NCBI RefSeq assembly: GCF_003051005.1
Contig: NZ_QAOW01000005.1
Location: forward strand, 124,001 to 188,000
Direction: 5' to 3'
DNA from: Rhodococcus sp. OK519
GTDB lineage: Bacteria > Actinomycetota > Actinomycetes > Mycobacteriales > Mycobacteriaceae
DNA length: 64,000 nucleotides
The translations under genes and the position numbers were made by a program. This document shows positions 16,012-25,971 of this stretch, piece after piece. Every line of letters begins with the position of its first letter. The stretch's first letter is position 1. A model generated the notes under the pieces. That model did no database searches. It saw only the letters and a program-made list of their open reading frames with translations, and had not been told where the DNA came from.

Positions 16012-16755
16012 GTGACGACAAACGCGAGCAACCCGACCATCATCTTGATCGCCGGCCATTGGCTGGGGGCGTGGGCATGGGACGAGGTGCGCGAACACCT
16101 GACCGCTGACGGCTGGCGAACCATCCCGATGACGCTTCCCGGCCTCGATGAGCGGGACCCCGAGCGGGCGTCCAGGACGCTCGACGACCAGGCGACGGCG
16201 ATCGAGCAGGCAATGACCCGGGCCTCTGCTTTCGAGGCGCAGCCGATCGTCCTCGTGGCACACAGCGGAGCCAACGCTCCGGTAAGCCTTGTGCTCGATC
16301 AGCATCCCGAACTCGTCCGCCGAGTGGTGTGGGTCGATAGTGGGCCCGTCGCGTCCGGCAGCGTCTTCGCCCCGGAAGCGCCCGAGGACCTGGCCGAGTT
16401 TCCTCTGCCGCCCTTCGACGCACTCGGCGAGCAGGCCAGCCTCGAGGGCCTGAGCGCCGAGGCTCTCGAGCGCTTCAGATCCAGGGCCGTTCCAGAACCC
16501 GGTCCCGTGCTACGCCAGCAAGTGAAGCTCACCAATGATGCGCGTCTGGCGGTCCCGACCACTCTGGTGTGCTGCTCGATCCCGAGCGCGCAGATATTGG
16601 AGTTGGCCAACGCGGGTCATCCGATGTTCGCCGAGGTGTCGAACCTCGACCATGTCGACCTCATCGACCTCCCGACCGGGCATTGGCCCATGTGGAGCCG
16701 ACCTGGCGACCTCGCCCACGTCCTCGCCGCGGCAGCGACGTCCCCGGCCAACTGA
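16012..16755 (+). CDS. Alpha/beta-fold hydrolase
   Basis: 247 residues. The oxyanion region LIAGHWLGAWAWDEV is followed by the nucleophile elbow LVAHSGANAP (Ser85; a variant elbow with Ala before and after rather than Gly-X-Ser-X-Gly) and the catalytic His224 in LPTGHWPMW. The acid is probably Asp in SNLDHVDL or nearby. Esterase or lactonase activity is likely; substrate unknown. It starts with GTG and has no clear Shine-Dalgarno sequence. Divergent from a WYL regulator, so probably inducible by the compound it processes or a related one. Its stop codon lies within the first unit of a 3 x 20-bp tandem repeat, followed by a hairpin. Confidence 0.85.
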   Translation: MTTNASNPTIILIAGHWLGAWAWDEVREHLTADGWRTIPMTLPGLDERDPERASRTLDDQATAIEQAMTRASAFEAQPIVLVAHSGANAPVSLVLDQHPELVRRVVWVDSGPVASGSVFAPEAPEDLAEFPLPPFDALGEQASLEGLSAEALERFRSRAVPEPGPVLRQQVKLTNDARLAVPTTLVCCSIPSAQILELANAGHPMFAEVSNLDHVDLIDLPTGHWPMWSRPGDLAHVLAAAATSPAN

Positions 16756-16805
16756 ACCGCAGACAGGCCAACTGAACCGCAGACAGGCCAACTGAACCGC
16801 AGACA
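16746..16805 (+). repeat. Three perfect tandem copies of a 20-bp unit
   Basis: The unit GGCCAACTGAACCGCAGACA occurs three times without a mismatch (16746-16765, 16766-16785, 16786-16805). The first copy holds the last codons and TGA stop of the hydrolase, so added copies stay non-coding. Perfect identity points to recent slippage expansion. Confidence 0.95.
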
Positions 16806-16810
16806 GGACT

Positions 16811-16843
16811 GACAAGGGCCGGCCGATGCGGCCGGCCCTTGTC
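16811..16843 (+). terminator. Hairpin terminator after the hydrolase
   Basis: A perfect 14-bp stem, GACAAGGGCCGGCC and its complement, with a GATGC loop, beginning 5 nt after the tandem repeats. No U-tract follows. GC-rich hairpins of this type end transcription units in actinobacteria. Confidence 0.65.
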
Positions 16844-16979
16844 CATTCCCGAAAGATCTCATGACACACCCCGATGCCGCGCCCACGCGTGGCCGAGCGG
16901 ATGACGGGTGACCGATTCACCCGTATGGTGTGACCCGCGTCATCGATACAGACCGCCGACCCTGGGGAGACACAGGCGA

Positions 16980-17600
16980 ATGCCGAAGTTGAGAACTATC
17001 GTCGTGACGGCCGCTGCCGCCGCGCTTCCGCTCGTCGCCGCAATGCCGGCGCATGCGGCCTCGCTGAATATTCCGGGGCTCATCAACCAGGGCATCGACA
17101 CCCTGGAATACACCGCTGCGTCAGGGATTTCGGACACCGTGTCGTCGCTCGGTCAGTACGCCGCGGCACACGCCTACCTCACCACCGGCGACCCCGCCTC
17201 CCGCTACGTCGTGGTGCTCGGCGCCCGCCTGAACGCCGACGGACTGCTGCCCGCAGTGCTCAACTCCCGGCTGAACACGGCCGCCGCGATCGCCCGTCTG
17301 CATCCGGCCAACAAGGTGATCGTCTCCGGGGGACCGACGCAGCCGTTGCCGTACACAGAAGCCCAGGCCATGCTGGCTGGTCTCGTGCTTCGGGGCGTCA
17401 ATCCGGCGAACATCATCCTCGAGAACGATTCGTTCTCGACCGTCGACAATGCGCGCAACACCACCCAGATCCTTTCCGCCGCAGGTGCGGACGGTGCCGT
17501 GCTCGTCACCTCCGCATCGCACATCGACCGCGCGCTCGGTGTGTTCCAGTCGGCATCCGGCCAGTTCCGGTTCGTACCGGTGGCCGCCCCGGGCTTCTGA
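16980..17600 (+). CDS. Secreted YdcF-like (DUF218) protein
   Basis: 206 residues. A signal peptide of about 28 residues (MPKLRTIVV...MPAHA) precedes a DUF218/ElyC/SanA-like domain: VVVLGARLNADGLLPAVL, VIVSGGPTQ, a middle region ending NIILENDSFSTVDNARNT, and VTSASHIDRAL. The domain has a Rossmann-like fold; family members are linked to envelope integrity and vancomycin resistance, but the reaction is not known. The ATG at 16980 places the signal peptide at the N-terminus; the longer in-frame read adds a charged stretch with no export signal. It stands alone, upstream of the receiver protein. Confidence 0.85.
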   Translation: MPKLRTIVVTAAAAALPLVAAMPAHAASLNIPGLINQGIDTLEYTAASGISDTVSSLGQYAAAHAYLTTGDPASRYVVVLGARLNADGLLPAVLNSRLNTAAAIARLHPANKVIVSGGPTQPLPYTEAQAMLAGLVLRGVNPANIILENDSFSTVDNARNTTQILSAAGADGAVLVTSASHIDRALGVFQSASGQFRFVPVAAPGF

Positions 17601-17661
17601 CGGCCGATTTCCGTACCGACCGAATCGGACTCGCCTCCCGGTGCGGCGGGGGCCGCGGTCG

Positions 17662-17667
17662 TAGCAT
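17662..17667 (+). promoter_or_regulatory. Predicted -10 hexamer of the receiver-domain gene
   Basis: TAGCAT ends 7 nt before GTG 17675. A GAGG lies in that 7-nt spacer, too close to the start for normal pairing, so a leaderless transcript is the simpler reading. Confidence 0.4.
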
Positions 17668-17674
17668 CGAGGTC

Positions 17675-18088
17675 GTGGCCAATCCGACCGTCCGCTCCGT
17701 TGATTCCGTCGCGCTGCGCGTGCTCGTCTACAGCAGCGACGCCTCGACGAGGGACCGGGTGATCAGCGCGCTGGGTGCCCGACCCCATCCGGACCTTCCC
17801 GAGATCGTGTACCTCGAGGTCGCGACGGAGGCGGTGGTGATCCGCGAGATGGATGCGGGCGGGATCGACCTGGCGGTGCTCGACGGCGAGGCGCAGCCCG
17901 CCGGCGGTATGGGGATCGCCAAGCAACTGCGCGACGAACTCGACGTGTGCCCGCCGATCGTGGTGTTGACCGGGCGGGCCGACGACCGCTGGCTCGCCGA
18001 TTGGTCGCGCGCGGATGCGGCCGTCCGGCATCCGATCGACCCGTTCGCGCTGGCTGAGGCCGTGGTGTCGCTGCTGCGCCGAGTGTGA
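17675..18088 (+). CDS. Response-regulator receiver-domain protein (Rv3143-like)
   Basis: 137 residues, a stand-alone CheY-like receiver with no output domain. Likely phospho-acceptor Asp70 (IDLAVLDGEA), acidic pocket residue in YSSDAS and switch Thr99 (VVLTGR) are present. The conserved Lys of the beta5-alpha5 loop (normally KP) is replaced by His119 in RHPIDP. The protein closely resembles M. tuberculosis Rv3143, which likewise sits just upstream of nuoA. Placement 298 nt before nuoA suggests a link to complex I, but no partner kinase or mechanism is visible. GTG start. Confidence 0.88.
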   Translation: MANPTVRSVDSVALRVLVYSSDASTRDRVISALGARPHPDLPEIVYLEVATEAVVIREMDAGGIDLAVLDGEAQPAGGMGIAKQLRDELDVCPPIVVLTGRADDRWLADWSRADAAVRHPIDPFALAEAVVSLLRRV

Positions 18089-18386
18089 CCGGGTCGCGCC
18101 CAGTCCGAGTCGATCTCGTTGCCGGAAGACTCGCGGGTAAAACCGAGGCCAAGCCGGGGGTCGATCTGGGTAGGCTGAGGCGTAGATCACATTCGGCGGG
18201 TGGGTTTTCCTGATTGCGTGATTGTGCGTCGTCCGTGGCTACCCGCCGTCCGTGGTCGCCGTACGGGCTGGCGCACAGGCAGGAAGAGCCGACGAAGCTT
18301 CTCGGACACGCACTGCTCCTGCACCAGCTCGGTCGACCGTCCGGCATCGGACGGCCGGGGCTCGCGACCGGAGGAGCTGAGGCTGG
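18089..18386 (+). other. Intergenic region upstream of nuoA
   Basis: 298 bp without a gene. It should hold the promoter of the nuo operon. I find no clear -10/-35 pair, iron box or other palindrome. A GGAGGAG lies about 15-20 nt before the nuoA GTG, near but somewhat distant for a Shine-Dalgarno sequence. Confidence 0.5.
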
Positions 18387-18755
18387 GTGAACGCCTACGT
18401 GCCGATTCTCGTGCTCGGCGCCATCGCGGTGGCGTTCGCGGTCTTCTCCGTGTTCGTTGCGTCGGACGTCGGGCCGCGGCGGCTCAACCGCGCGAAACTC
18501 GAGGCCTACGAGTGCGGCATCGAACCGATGGAACAGCCCGGAGGCCGGGCGAACGGGCAGCGAATCCCGGTCAAGTACTACCTGACGGCGATGTTGTTCA
18601 TCATCTTCGACATCGAGATCGTCTTCCTCTACCCATGGGCCGTCCACTTCGACGCCCTCGGCGTGTTCGGTCTGGCTGCGATGGCTGTGTTCGTCTTCAA
18701 CGTTTCCGTCGCCTACGTCTACGAGTGGCGGCGTGGGGGCTTGAGCTGGGACTAG
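18387..18755 (+). CDS. nuoA: NADH-quinone oxidoreductase subunit A
   Basis: 122 residues, a membrane subunit of complex I (NADH:menaquinone oxidoreductase). Three transmembrane helices; the conserved loop AYECGIEP (~40-47) near the quinone site and FIIFDIEIVFLYPWA (71-85), whose acidic residues are family hallmarks. First gene of a 13-ORF operon encoding all 14 subunits. GTG start. The stop is 38 nt before nuoB, the largest gap in the operon. Confidence 0.97.
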   Translation: MNAYVPILVLGAIAVAFAVFSVFVASDVGPRRLNRAKLEAYECGIEPMEQPGGRANGQRIPVKYYLTAMLFIIFDIEIVFLYPWAVHFDALGVFGLAAMAVFVFNVSVAYVYEWRRGGLSWD

Positions 18756-18793
18756 CGATCTGGACGTGATCACGGAGCGGAGGTGAATCAGGA

Positions 18794-19366
18794 ATGGGGC
18801 TCGAAGAGAAGGTGCCGGGCGGCTTCCTGCTGAGCACGGTCGAGACCGTGGCCGGCTACGCCCGCAAGGGTTCGCTGTGGCCGGCGACGTTCGGCCTCGC
18901 GTGCTGCGCGATCGAGATGATGGCGACCACGTCGGGGCGCTTCGATCTCGCCCGCTTCGGGATGGAGGCGTTCCGCGCGTCGCCCCGGCAGGCCGATCTC
19001 CTGATCGTGGCAGGACGGGTGAGCCAGAAGATGGCCCCCGTACTGCGGCAGGTCTACGACCAGATGGCCGAACCCAAATGGGTTCTCGCGATGGGGGTCT
19101 GCGCGTCGTCGGGCGGAATGTTCAACAACTACGCGATCGTGCAGGGCGTCGACCACGTTGTCCCGGTAGACATCTATCTGCCGGGCTGTCCGCCGCGGCC
19201 CGAGATGCTGCTGAACGCAATCCTGGCGCTGCACGCCAAGATTCAGGACATGCCGCTCGGCGTGAACCGCGAGCGGGCCGTCCGGGCAGCGGAGGAAGCG
19301 GCCCTGACGGCGCGGCCCGTCGTCGATCTCGGTCTGCCCGGGCGCGCGGCGGGGGTGGTGCGCTGA
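18794..19366 (+). CDS. nuoB: NADH-quinone oxidoreductase subunit B
   Basis: 190 residues, a peripheral-arm subunit carrying iron-sulfur cluster N2, the last electron donor to quinone. Cluster ligands are visible: the paired Cys37-Cys38 in [10 protein letters not shown], Cys103 in MGVCASSGG and Cys132 in LPGCPPRPE. The C-terminal ~35 residues after the catalytic core are actinobacterial in character. The TGA stop overlaps the nuoC ATG by one base (TGATG), a translational re-initiation junction. Confidence 0.98.
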   Translation: MGLEEKVPGGFLLSTVETVAGYARKGSLWPATFGLACCAIEMMATTSGRFDLARFGMEAFRASPRQADLLIVAGRVSQKMAPVLRQVYDQMAEPKWVLAMGVCASSGGMFNNYAIVQGVDHVVPVDIYLPGCPPRPEMLLNAILALHAKIQDMPLGVNRERAVRAAEEAALTARPVVDLGLPGRAAGVVR

Positions 19367-20118
19367 TGGCGATCGACCACGACGACGTCCATGGCGGGTC
19401 CGACCCCGAAGCGACCGCGGGCCCCGAGGGAACCGTGCCACCCGAACGCGTCGCCGGCGGCGAGATGATCGGGCTGCGGCAGGGGATGTTCGGCGTCGGG
19501 GGCACCGGCGACACCTCCGGGTACGGGCGCCTGGTCCGCCCGGTCACCCTGCCCGGCGGTACGCCTCGGCCGTACGGCGGATGGTTCGACGAGTTCATCG
19601 ACACCCTCGCCGGCGCCCTGGATGCCACGGGTCTGCTCTTCGACGACGCGGTGGAGAAGGTGGTCGTCTTCCGGGGTGAACTGACCCTGCACGTGCGGCG
19701 CGAGTACCTGCCGACCGTCGCGCGGCAACTGCGCGACCACGCGGCACTCAGATTCGAGTTGTGTCTCGGGGTGAGCGGGGTGCACTACCCGCAGGACCCG
19801 GGCCGCGAACTGCACGCGGTGTATCCGTTGATGTCGGTCACTCACGGACGGCGTGTCCGTCTGGAAGTGGCTGTGCCCGATGCCGACCCGCACCTTCCGT
19901 CGCTGTACTCGGTGTATCCCACCACCGACTGGCACGAGCGTGAGACGTACGACTTCTTCGGACTGGTCTTCGACGGCCACCCGTCGCTCACCCGGATCGA
20001 GATGCCCGACGACTGGGTGGGGCACCCGCAGCGTAAGGACTACCCCCTCGGCGGAATCCCCGTCGAATACAAGGGGGCGACGATCCCGCCACCGGACGAG
20101 AGGAGGGCGTACCAGTGA
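19366..20118 (+). CDS. nuoC: NADH-quinone oxidoreductase subunit C
   Basis: 250 residues, the 30-kDa subunit of the hydrophilic arm. The core signature [18 protein letters not shown] is followed by [20 protein letters not shown]. An acidic N-terminal extension of ~60 residues precedes the domain, as in mycobacterial NuoC. The start ATG 19366 overlaps the nuoB stop; upstream in-frame sequence belongs to nuoB. Overlaps nuoD by 4 nt (GTGA). Not fused to nuoD, unlike in E. coli. Confidence 0.97.
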   Translation: MAIDHDDVHGGSDPEATAGPEGTVPPERVAGGEMIGLRQGMFGVGGTGDTSGYGRLVRPVTLPGGTPRPYGGWFDEFIDTLAGALDATGLLFDDAVEKVVVFRGELTLHVRREYLPTVARQLRDHAALRFELCLGVSGVHYPQDPGRELHAVYPLMSVTHGRRVRLEVAVPDADPHLPSLYSVYPTTDWHERETYDFFGLVFDGHPSLTRIEMPDDWVGHPQRKDYPLGGIPVEYKGATIPPPDERRAYQ

Positions 20119-21449
20119 GCGATTCGCGTGATCCCTTCATCGAGTCCGACGGCGGCGCTGCGGTGTTCACTGTCGACGGCCAGGACTGGGACGAGTTGGT
20201 GGACGCCGCGAACAGTGCCCGCGATGCCGGCGCCGAGCGCATCGTCGTCAACATGGGCCCGCAGCACCCGTCCACGCACGGGGTGCTGCGGCTGATCCTC
20301 GAGATCGAGGGGGAGACGGTCACCGAGGCCCGCTGCGGGATCGGCTACCTGCACACCGGGATCGAGAAGAATCTCGAGTACCGAAACTGGACGCAGGGCG
20401 TCACCTTCGTCACGCGCATGGATTACCTGGCGCCGTTCTTCAACGAGGTGGCGTACTGCCTGGGCGTCGAGAAGTTGCTCGACATCACCGACCAGATCCC
20501 CGAACGGGCCACCGTCGTGCGGGTGCTGCTCATGGAACTCAACCGGATCTCGTCGCACCTGGTGGCACTCGCGACAGGGGGGATGGAACTGGGCGCGATC
20601 ACACCGATGCTGTTCGGGTTCCGGGAGCGCGAGCTGGTCCTCGACATCTTCGAGATGATCACCGGCCTGCGCATGAACCACGCGTACGTCCGTCCCGGGG
20701 GGCTGTCGCAGGACCTGCCCGACGGCGCGGTCGCGAAGGTGCGCGAGTTGCTCGACCTGATGCCGCGACGGCTGCGTGACCTCGAGGATCTGCTGAACGA
20801 GAACCCGATCTGGAAGGCTCGGACCAGGGGGATCGGGTACCTGGACCTGACCGGGTGCATGGCGCTCGGCATCACCGGCCCGGTGCTGCGGGCGACCGGT
20901 CTACCGCTCGACGTGCGGCGGTCGGATCCCTACTGCGGGTACGAGAACTACGAATTCGACGTCGTCACCGACACCGGCTCCGACTGCTACGGCCGCTACC
21001 TCGTTCGCGTCAAGGAGATGGCGCAGTCGCTCGGCATCGTCGAACAGTGCCTCGATCGGCTCCCGCCGGGGCCGGTGATGGTGTCGGACAAGAAGATCGC
21101 GTGGCCTGCCGACCTCGCTGTCGGCGCCGACGGTCTCGGAAACTCGCTCGAGCACATTCGGCGGATCATGGGTACGTCGATGGAGGAGTTGATCCACCAC
21201 TTCAAGCTGGTCACCGAAGGTTTCCGGGTTCCGCCCGGCCAGGTGTACGTGCCGATCGAGTCTCCGCGCGGGGAGTTGGGCGTGCACGTGGTGAGCGACG
21301 GCGGCACCCGCCCGTACCGCGTGCACTACCGCGACCCGTCGTTCACCAATCTGCAGGCCGTGTCGGCGATGTGCGAGGGCGGGATGGTCGCCGACGTGAT
21401 CGCGTCGGTGGCCAGCATCGACCCTGTCATGGGGGGAGTGGATCGATGA
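20115..21449 (+). CDS. nuoD: NADH-quinone oxidoreductase subunit D
   Basis: 444 residues, the 49-kDa subunit that forms the quinone-binding cavity with NuoB. Seen: [15 protein letters not shown] with the conserved His residues near the quinone head-group site, [27 protein letters not shown], and the C-terminal [18 protein letters not shown] start overlapping the nuoC stop by 4 nt, ATGA overlap with the following gene. An N-terminal extension of about 40 residues precedes the conserved core. Confidence 0.98.
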   Translation: MSDSRDPFIESDGGAAVFTVDGQDWDELVDAANSARDAGAERIVVNMGPQHPSTHGVLRLILEIEGETVTEARCGIGYLHTGIEKNLEYRNWTQGVTFVTRMDYLAPFFNEVAYCLGVEKLLDITDQIPERATVVRVLLMELNRISSHLVALATGGMELGAITPMLFGFRERELVLDIFEMITGLRMNHAYVRPGGLSQDLPDGAVAKVRELLDLMPRRLRDLEDLLNENPIWKARTRGIGYLDLTGCMALGITGPVLRATGLPLDVRRSDPYCGYENYEFDVVTDTGSDCYGRYLVRVKEMAQSLGIVEQCLDRLPPGPVMVSDKKIAWPADLAVGADGLGNSLEHIRRIMGTSMEELIHHFKLVTEGFRVPPGQVYVPIESPRGELGVHVVSDGGTRPYRVHYRDPSFTNLQAVSAMCEGGMVADVIASVASIDPVMGGVDR

Positions 21450-23518
21450 CCGAATCGCGCACCACCGGGCCGGTGTTCCTCGAGTTGGGGCCGAGTCCGC
21501 AGGAGCGGGCGGCGTATCCGCCCGACGTCGCGGCCCGACTCGCCGCCGATGCGGAGGAGATCGTCGCCCGCTACCGGAACCAGGCCGACCCGACACAGCC
21601 TGACGGCACCGCTCGGTCCGCCCTGTTGCCTCTGCTGCACCTGGTCCAGGCAGAGGACGGCTACGTCTCGCCCGCCGGAATCGACTTCTGCGCGCAGCAA
21701 CTCGGACTCACCGCCGCCGAGGTGACGGCCGTCGCGACGTTCTACACGATGTACCGCCGCGATCCGACCGGGACCTACCACGTCGGGGTGTGCACCAACA
21801 GCCTGTGCGCGGTGATGGGCGGCGACGCCATCCACGCGGCGCTGCGCGCGCACCTGGGGATCGGTGACGGCGAGACCACCGCGGACGGTGCGATCACGCT
21901 CGACCACATCGAATGCAACGCCGCGTGCGACTTCGCGCCCGTGATGATGGTCAACTGGGAGTTCTTCGACAATCAGACTCCGCGATCGGCGACCGAGGTG
22001 GTCGACGCCCTGCGCACGGGAGAGTCGGTCAGGCCGACGCGCGGCGCGACGCTGGGTTCGTTCCGGGACACCGCGCGGATCCTCGCCGGGTTCCCCGACC
22101 GCCGTCCGGGCGCCCTCGAAGCCGGCGGCGGCGCCGGGCAGGCCACCCTCGCCGGGCTGAAATGCTCGCGCGAGGATGCCGCGTCGCCGCTCACACCGGT
22201 GCTGAGCAGCCATTGGGGCGAGGACGGGTCATGGACCCTGGACGCCTACCACGGCCACGACGGCTACACCGCGCTGCGCAAGGCGCTGCGGATGAACCCG
22301 GACGAAGTGATCCAGACCGTCAAGGACGCCGGACTGCGCGGCCGCGGCGGCGCCGGATTCCCGACGGGCATGAAGTGGTCGTTCATCCCGCAGGACCCGG
22401 CGACGGACGGGACCGCGAAGCCGCACTACCTCGTCGTCAACGCCGACGAGTCGGAACCGGGCACGTGCAAGGACATTCCGTTGATGTTGGCGTCGCCGCA
22501 CTCGCTGATCGAGGGTGTGGTCATCGCGGCGTATGCGATCCGTGCCGGGCAGGCCTTCATCTACCTGCGCGGCGAGGTGGTGCCGGTGCTCCGGCGACTG
22601 CAGGCCGCCGTGGCCGAGGCGTACGACGCCGGATACCTGGGCCGCGACATCCTCGGCTCGGGCTACGACCTCGACATCGTCGTCCACGCCGGCGCCGGCG
22701 CCTACATATGCGGTGAGGAGACTGCACTTCTGGATTCGCTCGAGGGGCGTCGTGGTCAGCCCCGCCTACGGCCGCCGTTCCCGGCCGTCGCGGGTCTGTA
22801 CGCGTGCCCGACGGTGGTCAACAACGTCGAGTCGATCGCGAGCGTCCCGCCGATCATCCTGCGCGGGCCGGAGTGGTTCCGCAGCATGGGCAGTGAAGCG
22901 TCGCCCGGATTCACGCTGTACTCGCTGTCGGGGCACGTGACGAGCCCCGGACAGTACGAGGCCCCGCTCGGGATCACGTTGCGAGAGTTGCTCGCTCGCG
23001 CCGGTGGCGTGCGGGCCGGTCATCGTCTCAAGTTCTGGACACCGGGCGGGTCGTCCACTCCGATCCTCATCGGTGAACACCTCGACGTGCCGCTGGACTA
23101 CGAGGGCGTCGCCGCAGCGGGATCGATGCTCGGGACCAAAGCGCTGCAGATCTTCGACGAGACGACGTGCATCGTGCGAGTGGTGTTGCGCTGGACGCAG
23201 TTCTACGCGCACGAGTCGTGCGGGAAGTGCACGCCGTGCCGGGAGGGGACGTACTGGCTGGTGCAGATCCTCGAACGCCTCGAGCGCGGAGAGGGGAGCG
23301 AGGAGGACCTCGGGAAGTTGCTCGACGTCTCGGACACCATCCTCGGCAAATCCTTCTGCGCGCTCGGCGACGGCGCGGCCAGCCCGATCATGTCGTCGCT
23401 GCAGTACTTCCGCGACGAGTACGTCGCGCACCTCGAAGGGCGGGGATGCCCGTTCGACCCGGACGAGTCGACACTCGTCGCTCGGGTCCGGTCCGGACCG
23501 GAAGGGGGGAGATCGTGA
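21446..23518 (+). CDS. nuoEF: Fused NADH-quinone oxidoreductase subunits E and F
   Basis: 690 residues in one uninterrupted frame. Residues 1-~240 are NuoE, with thioredoxin-like [2Fe-2S] ligands Cys116, Cys121, Cys157 and Cys161. Residues ~248-690 are NuoF, with the FMN/NADH loop [15 protein letters not shown] (~299), [28 protein letters not shown], the [4Fe-4S] ligands [13 protein letters not shown] and [10 protein letters not shown]. The junction reads [20 protein letters not shown]: normal NuoE end, normal NuoF beginning, no stop between. The only in-frame internal start nearby is GTG 22199, with no ribosome-binding site at proper distance (GAGGA is 22 nt away). Either a true fusion or a sequence error removing the NuoE stop. 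Overlaps nuoD (ATGA) and nuoG (GTGA). Confidence 0.9.
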   Translation: MTESRTTGPVFLELGPSPQERAAYPPDVAARLAADAEEIVARYRNQADPTQPDGTARSALLPLLHLVQAEDGYVSPAGIDFCAQQLGLTAAEVTAVATFYTMYRRDPTGTYHVGVCTNSLCAVMGGDAIHAALRAHLGIGDGETTADGAITLDHIECNAACDFAPVMMVNWEFFDNQTPRSATEVVDALRTGESVRPTRGATLGSFRDTARILAGFPDRRPGALEAGGGAGQATLAGLKCSREDAASPLTPVLSSHWGEDGSWTLDAYHGHDGYTALRKALRMNPDEVIQTVKDAGLRGRGGAGFPTGMKWSFIPQDPATDGTAKPHYLVVNADESEPGTCKDIPLMLASPHSLIEGVVIAAYAIRAGQAFIYLRGEVVPVLRRLQAAVAEAYDAGYLGRDILGSGYDLDIVVHAGAGAYICGEETALLDSLEGRRGQPRLRPPFPAVAGLYACPTVVNNVESIASVPPIILRGPEWFRSMGSEASPGFTLYSLSGHVTSPGQYEAPLGITLRELLARAGGVRAGHRLKFWTPGGSSTPILIGEHLDVPLDYEGVAAAGSMLGTKALQIFDETTCIVRVVLRWTQFYAHESCGKCTPCREGTYWLVQILERLERGEGSEEDLGKLLDVSDTILGKSFCALGDGAASPIMSSLQYFRDEYVAHLEGRGCPFDPDESTLVARVRSGPEGGRS

Positions 23519-25971
23519 CCGTCAACATCAACGCCGACGCGTCGGGCCAACCGGTGCCGTCGGACCGCGTCACCCTCACGATCGACGGAGTGGAGGTCAC
23601 GGTTCCCAGGGGGACGCTCGTGATCCGGGCCGCCGAGGGCATCGGCATCCAGATCCCGCGGTTCTGCGACCACCCACTGCTCGACCCGGTCGGCGCGTGC
23701 CGCCAGTGCCTCGTGGATGTCGAGGGGCAGCGCAAGCCGCTCGCATCGTGCACGACCGTCGCCACCGACGGCATGGTCGTCCGCACCCAGGTCACCTCCG
23801 AGGTGGCCGACCGCGCCCAGAAGGGCGTGATGGAACTGCTGCTGATCAACCATCCGCTGGACTGCCCGGTGTGCGACAAGGGCGGCGAGTGCCCGCTGCA
23901 GAACCAGGCGATGTCCAGCGGGCGGGCGGAGTCCCGCTTCGACGGTGTGAAACGCACATTCCCCAAACCTGTTCCGCTGTCGAGTGAGGTGCTGCTCGAT
24001 CGGGAGCGGTGCGTGTTGTGCGCCCGCTGCACCCGGTTCTCCCGCCAGATCGCGGGCGACCCGATGATCGAACTGCTCGAACGCGGGGCCCTGCAGCAGG
24101 TGGGCATCGCCGAGGGAGAGCCGTTCGACTCCTACTTCTCCGGCAACACGGTCCAGGTCTGCCCGGTCGGGGCCCTCACCGGTGCCGCGTACCGCTTCCG
24201 GGCGCGGCCCTTCGACCTGGTGTCCACCCCGAGCGTGTGCGAGCACTGCGCGGGTGGGTGCGCGCAACGCACCGACCACCGCCGGGGGACGGTTCTACGC
24301 CGACTCGCCGGCGACGACCCCCAAGTCAACGAGGAATGGAACTGCGACAAGGGCCGGTGGGCGTTCACGTACGCGACGCAACCGGACCGTCTGACGACGC
24401 CGCTCGTGCGAAACACCGGCGGAGGGCTGCGTCCCGCGTCGTGGCCCGAGGCACTCACCGTCGCGGCCCGCGGTCTGGCGGCGGCCGGAGGAGCCGGAGT
24501 GCTGGTGGGAGGACGCGCCACCTACGAGGACGCGTACGCGTACGCGAAGTTCGCGCGCGTCGTGCTCGGCACCGATGACATCGACTTCCGATCCCGCCCG
24601 CACTCCGAGGAGGAATCGGCGTTCCTCGCCGCGCACGTGGCGGGACGTGGGCTCAGCGCAGACCCGGAAGCCGTGACGTACGACGACCTCGAAAATGCGT
24701 CCGCGGTCGTGCTCGTCGCGTTCGAACCCGAGGAGGAATCCCCGATCGTCTTCCTGCGGCTGCGCAAGGCCGTGCGCACCAAGCGCGCCGTGATCCTCTC
24801 GATCGCACCGTTCGCGACCCGCGGCCTCGACAAGATGTCCGGCCGGCTGCTGCGCGCGGTGCCCGGTGACGAACCGGCAATCCTCGACGAACTCGCCGGG
24901 TCCGAGTTCCTGCGACGTCCCGGCGCGGTCATCGTCGTCGGGGAGCGCGCCGCCGCGATTCCCGGCACCCTTACGGCCGTCGCGGCACTGTCCGCCGAGA
25001 CCGGCGCGCGGGTCGCATGGATTCCCCGGCGGGCCGGTGAGCGCGGTGCGCTCGATGCGGGGGCGCTCGCGGGCGTTCTGCCGGGCGGGCGCCCGCTCGA
25101 CGAGACCGCGGCGCGCCGGCAGGTCGCCGAGGTCTGGCAGGTCACGGACCTGCCGGACAGACCCGGGCGGGACACGCAGGGAATCCTCGATGCGACCGTG
25201 TCCGGTGAGATCGGGGCGCTGCTGGTCGGTGGCGTCGACCCCGACGATCTCCCGGATCCGCGAGCGGCCCTCGCCGCGCTCGACGCCGCCGGGTTCGTCG
25301 TGAGCCTCGAACTGCGGCACAGCGCCGTCACCGATCGCGCCGACGTCGTTTTCCCGGTGGCTCCCGTCGCGGAGAAGTCCGGCAGCTTCGTGGACTGGGA
25401 GGGGCGGGTGCGGCCGTTCGAGGCCGCGTTGCGCGACACCGGCGCCGTTCCGGATCTGCGGGTGCTGAGCGCGATTGCCGCCGAGATGGGTCGTCCGCTG
25501 GCCTTGCCGGATGTCGCGGCCGCCCGCGCGGACCTCGATCGCCTCGGCTTCTGGCACGGCGACCGTCCGCCCATGGTCGGGACTTCGCCGTCGACGCCCC
25601 CCGAACCCGGGCCGGGCCAGGCCGTCCTGGCGGGCTGGCGGATGCTGCTCGACGCGGGCCGCATGCAGGACGGGGAGCCGTTTCTGGCCGGAACCGCGCG
25701 CTCGCCCGTCGTGCGACTGTCCTCCGACTGCGCCGCCGAACTCGGAGTGCGCGACGGGGATCCGGTGACCGTTGCGACCGCTCGGGGGACGGTGACGCTG
25801 CCGTTGGCGATCACCGACCTGCCGTATCGGGTGGTGTGGCTGCCGGTCGACTCACCCGGATGTGCGGTGTATCGGCAACTCGGAGCGGGACCCGGCGACG
25901 TCGTGAGTGTCGGTCCAGCCGAGGACGGCGGTGTGCCCGAACGTCCGGCGCACGGGGAGGTCGTCCGATGA
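23515..25971 (+). CDS. nuoG: NADH-quinone oxidoreductase subunit G
   Basis: 818 residues, the large iron-sulfur subunit of the electron-input module. The N-terminal ferredoxin-like [2Fe-2S] domain has Cys51, Cys62, Cys65 and Cys79. Next come the HxxxCxxC-type cluster ([17 protein letters not shown]), a Cys4 cluster (ERCVLCARC with the distant QVCPVGAL), and a further cluster in CEHCAGGC with [11 protein letters not shown]. The remainder is a molybdopterin-oxidoreductase-like scaffold that keeps fold, not molybdenum. Length agrees with mycobacterial NuoG (~800). GTG start inside the preceding stop (GTGA); ATGA overlap with nuoH. Confidence 0.97.
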   Translation: MTVNINADASGQPVPSDRVTLTIDGVEVTVPRGTLVIRAAEGIGIQIPRFCDHPLLDPVGACRQCLVDVEGQRKPLASCTTVATDGMVVRTQVTSEVADRAQKGVMELLLINHPLDCPVCDKGGECPLQNQAMSSGRAESRFDGVKRTFPKPVPLSSEVLLDRERCVLCARCTRFSRQIAGDPMIELLERGALQQVGIAEGEPFDSYFSGNTVQVCPVGALTGAAYRFRARPFDLVSTPSVCEHCAGGCAQRTDHRRGTVLRRLAGDDPQVNEEWNCDKGRWAFTYATQPDRLTTPLVRNTGGGLRPASWPEALTVAARGLAAAGGAGVLVGGRATYEDAYAYAKFARVVLGTDDIDFRSRPHSEEESAFLAAHVAGRGLSADPEAVTYDDLENASAVVLVAFEPEEESPIVFLRLRKAVRTKRAVILSIAPFATRGLDKMSGRLLRAVPGDEPAILDELAGSEFLRRPGAVIVVGERAAAIPGTLTAVAALSAETGARVAWIPRRAGERGALDAGALAGVLPGGRPLDETAARRQVAEVWQVTDLPDRPGRDTQGILDATVSGEIGALLVGGVDPDDLPDPRAALAALDAAGFVVSLELRHSAVTDRADVVFPVAPVAEKSGSFVDWEGRVRPFEAALRDTGAVPDLRVLSAIAAEMGRPLALPDVAAARADLDRLGFWHGDRPPMVGTSPSTPPEPGPGQAVLAGWRMLLDAGRMQDGEPFLAGTARSPVVRLSSDCAAELGVRDGDPVTVATARGTVTLPLAITDLPYRVVWLPVDSPGCAVYRQLGAGPGDVVSVGPAEDGGVPERPAHGEVVR

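Noticed and set aside
16746-16805. Possible CRISPR-like repeats
   Set aside because: Units are directly adjacent with no spacers; only three copies.
22163-22201. A separate nuoF start near ATG 22162
   Set aside because: That ATG is out of frame with NuoF; the in-frame GTG lacks a ribosome-binding site, so a fused gene is the direct reading.
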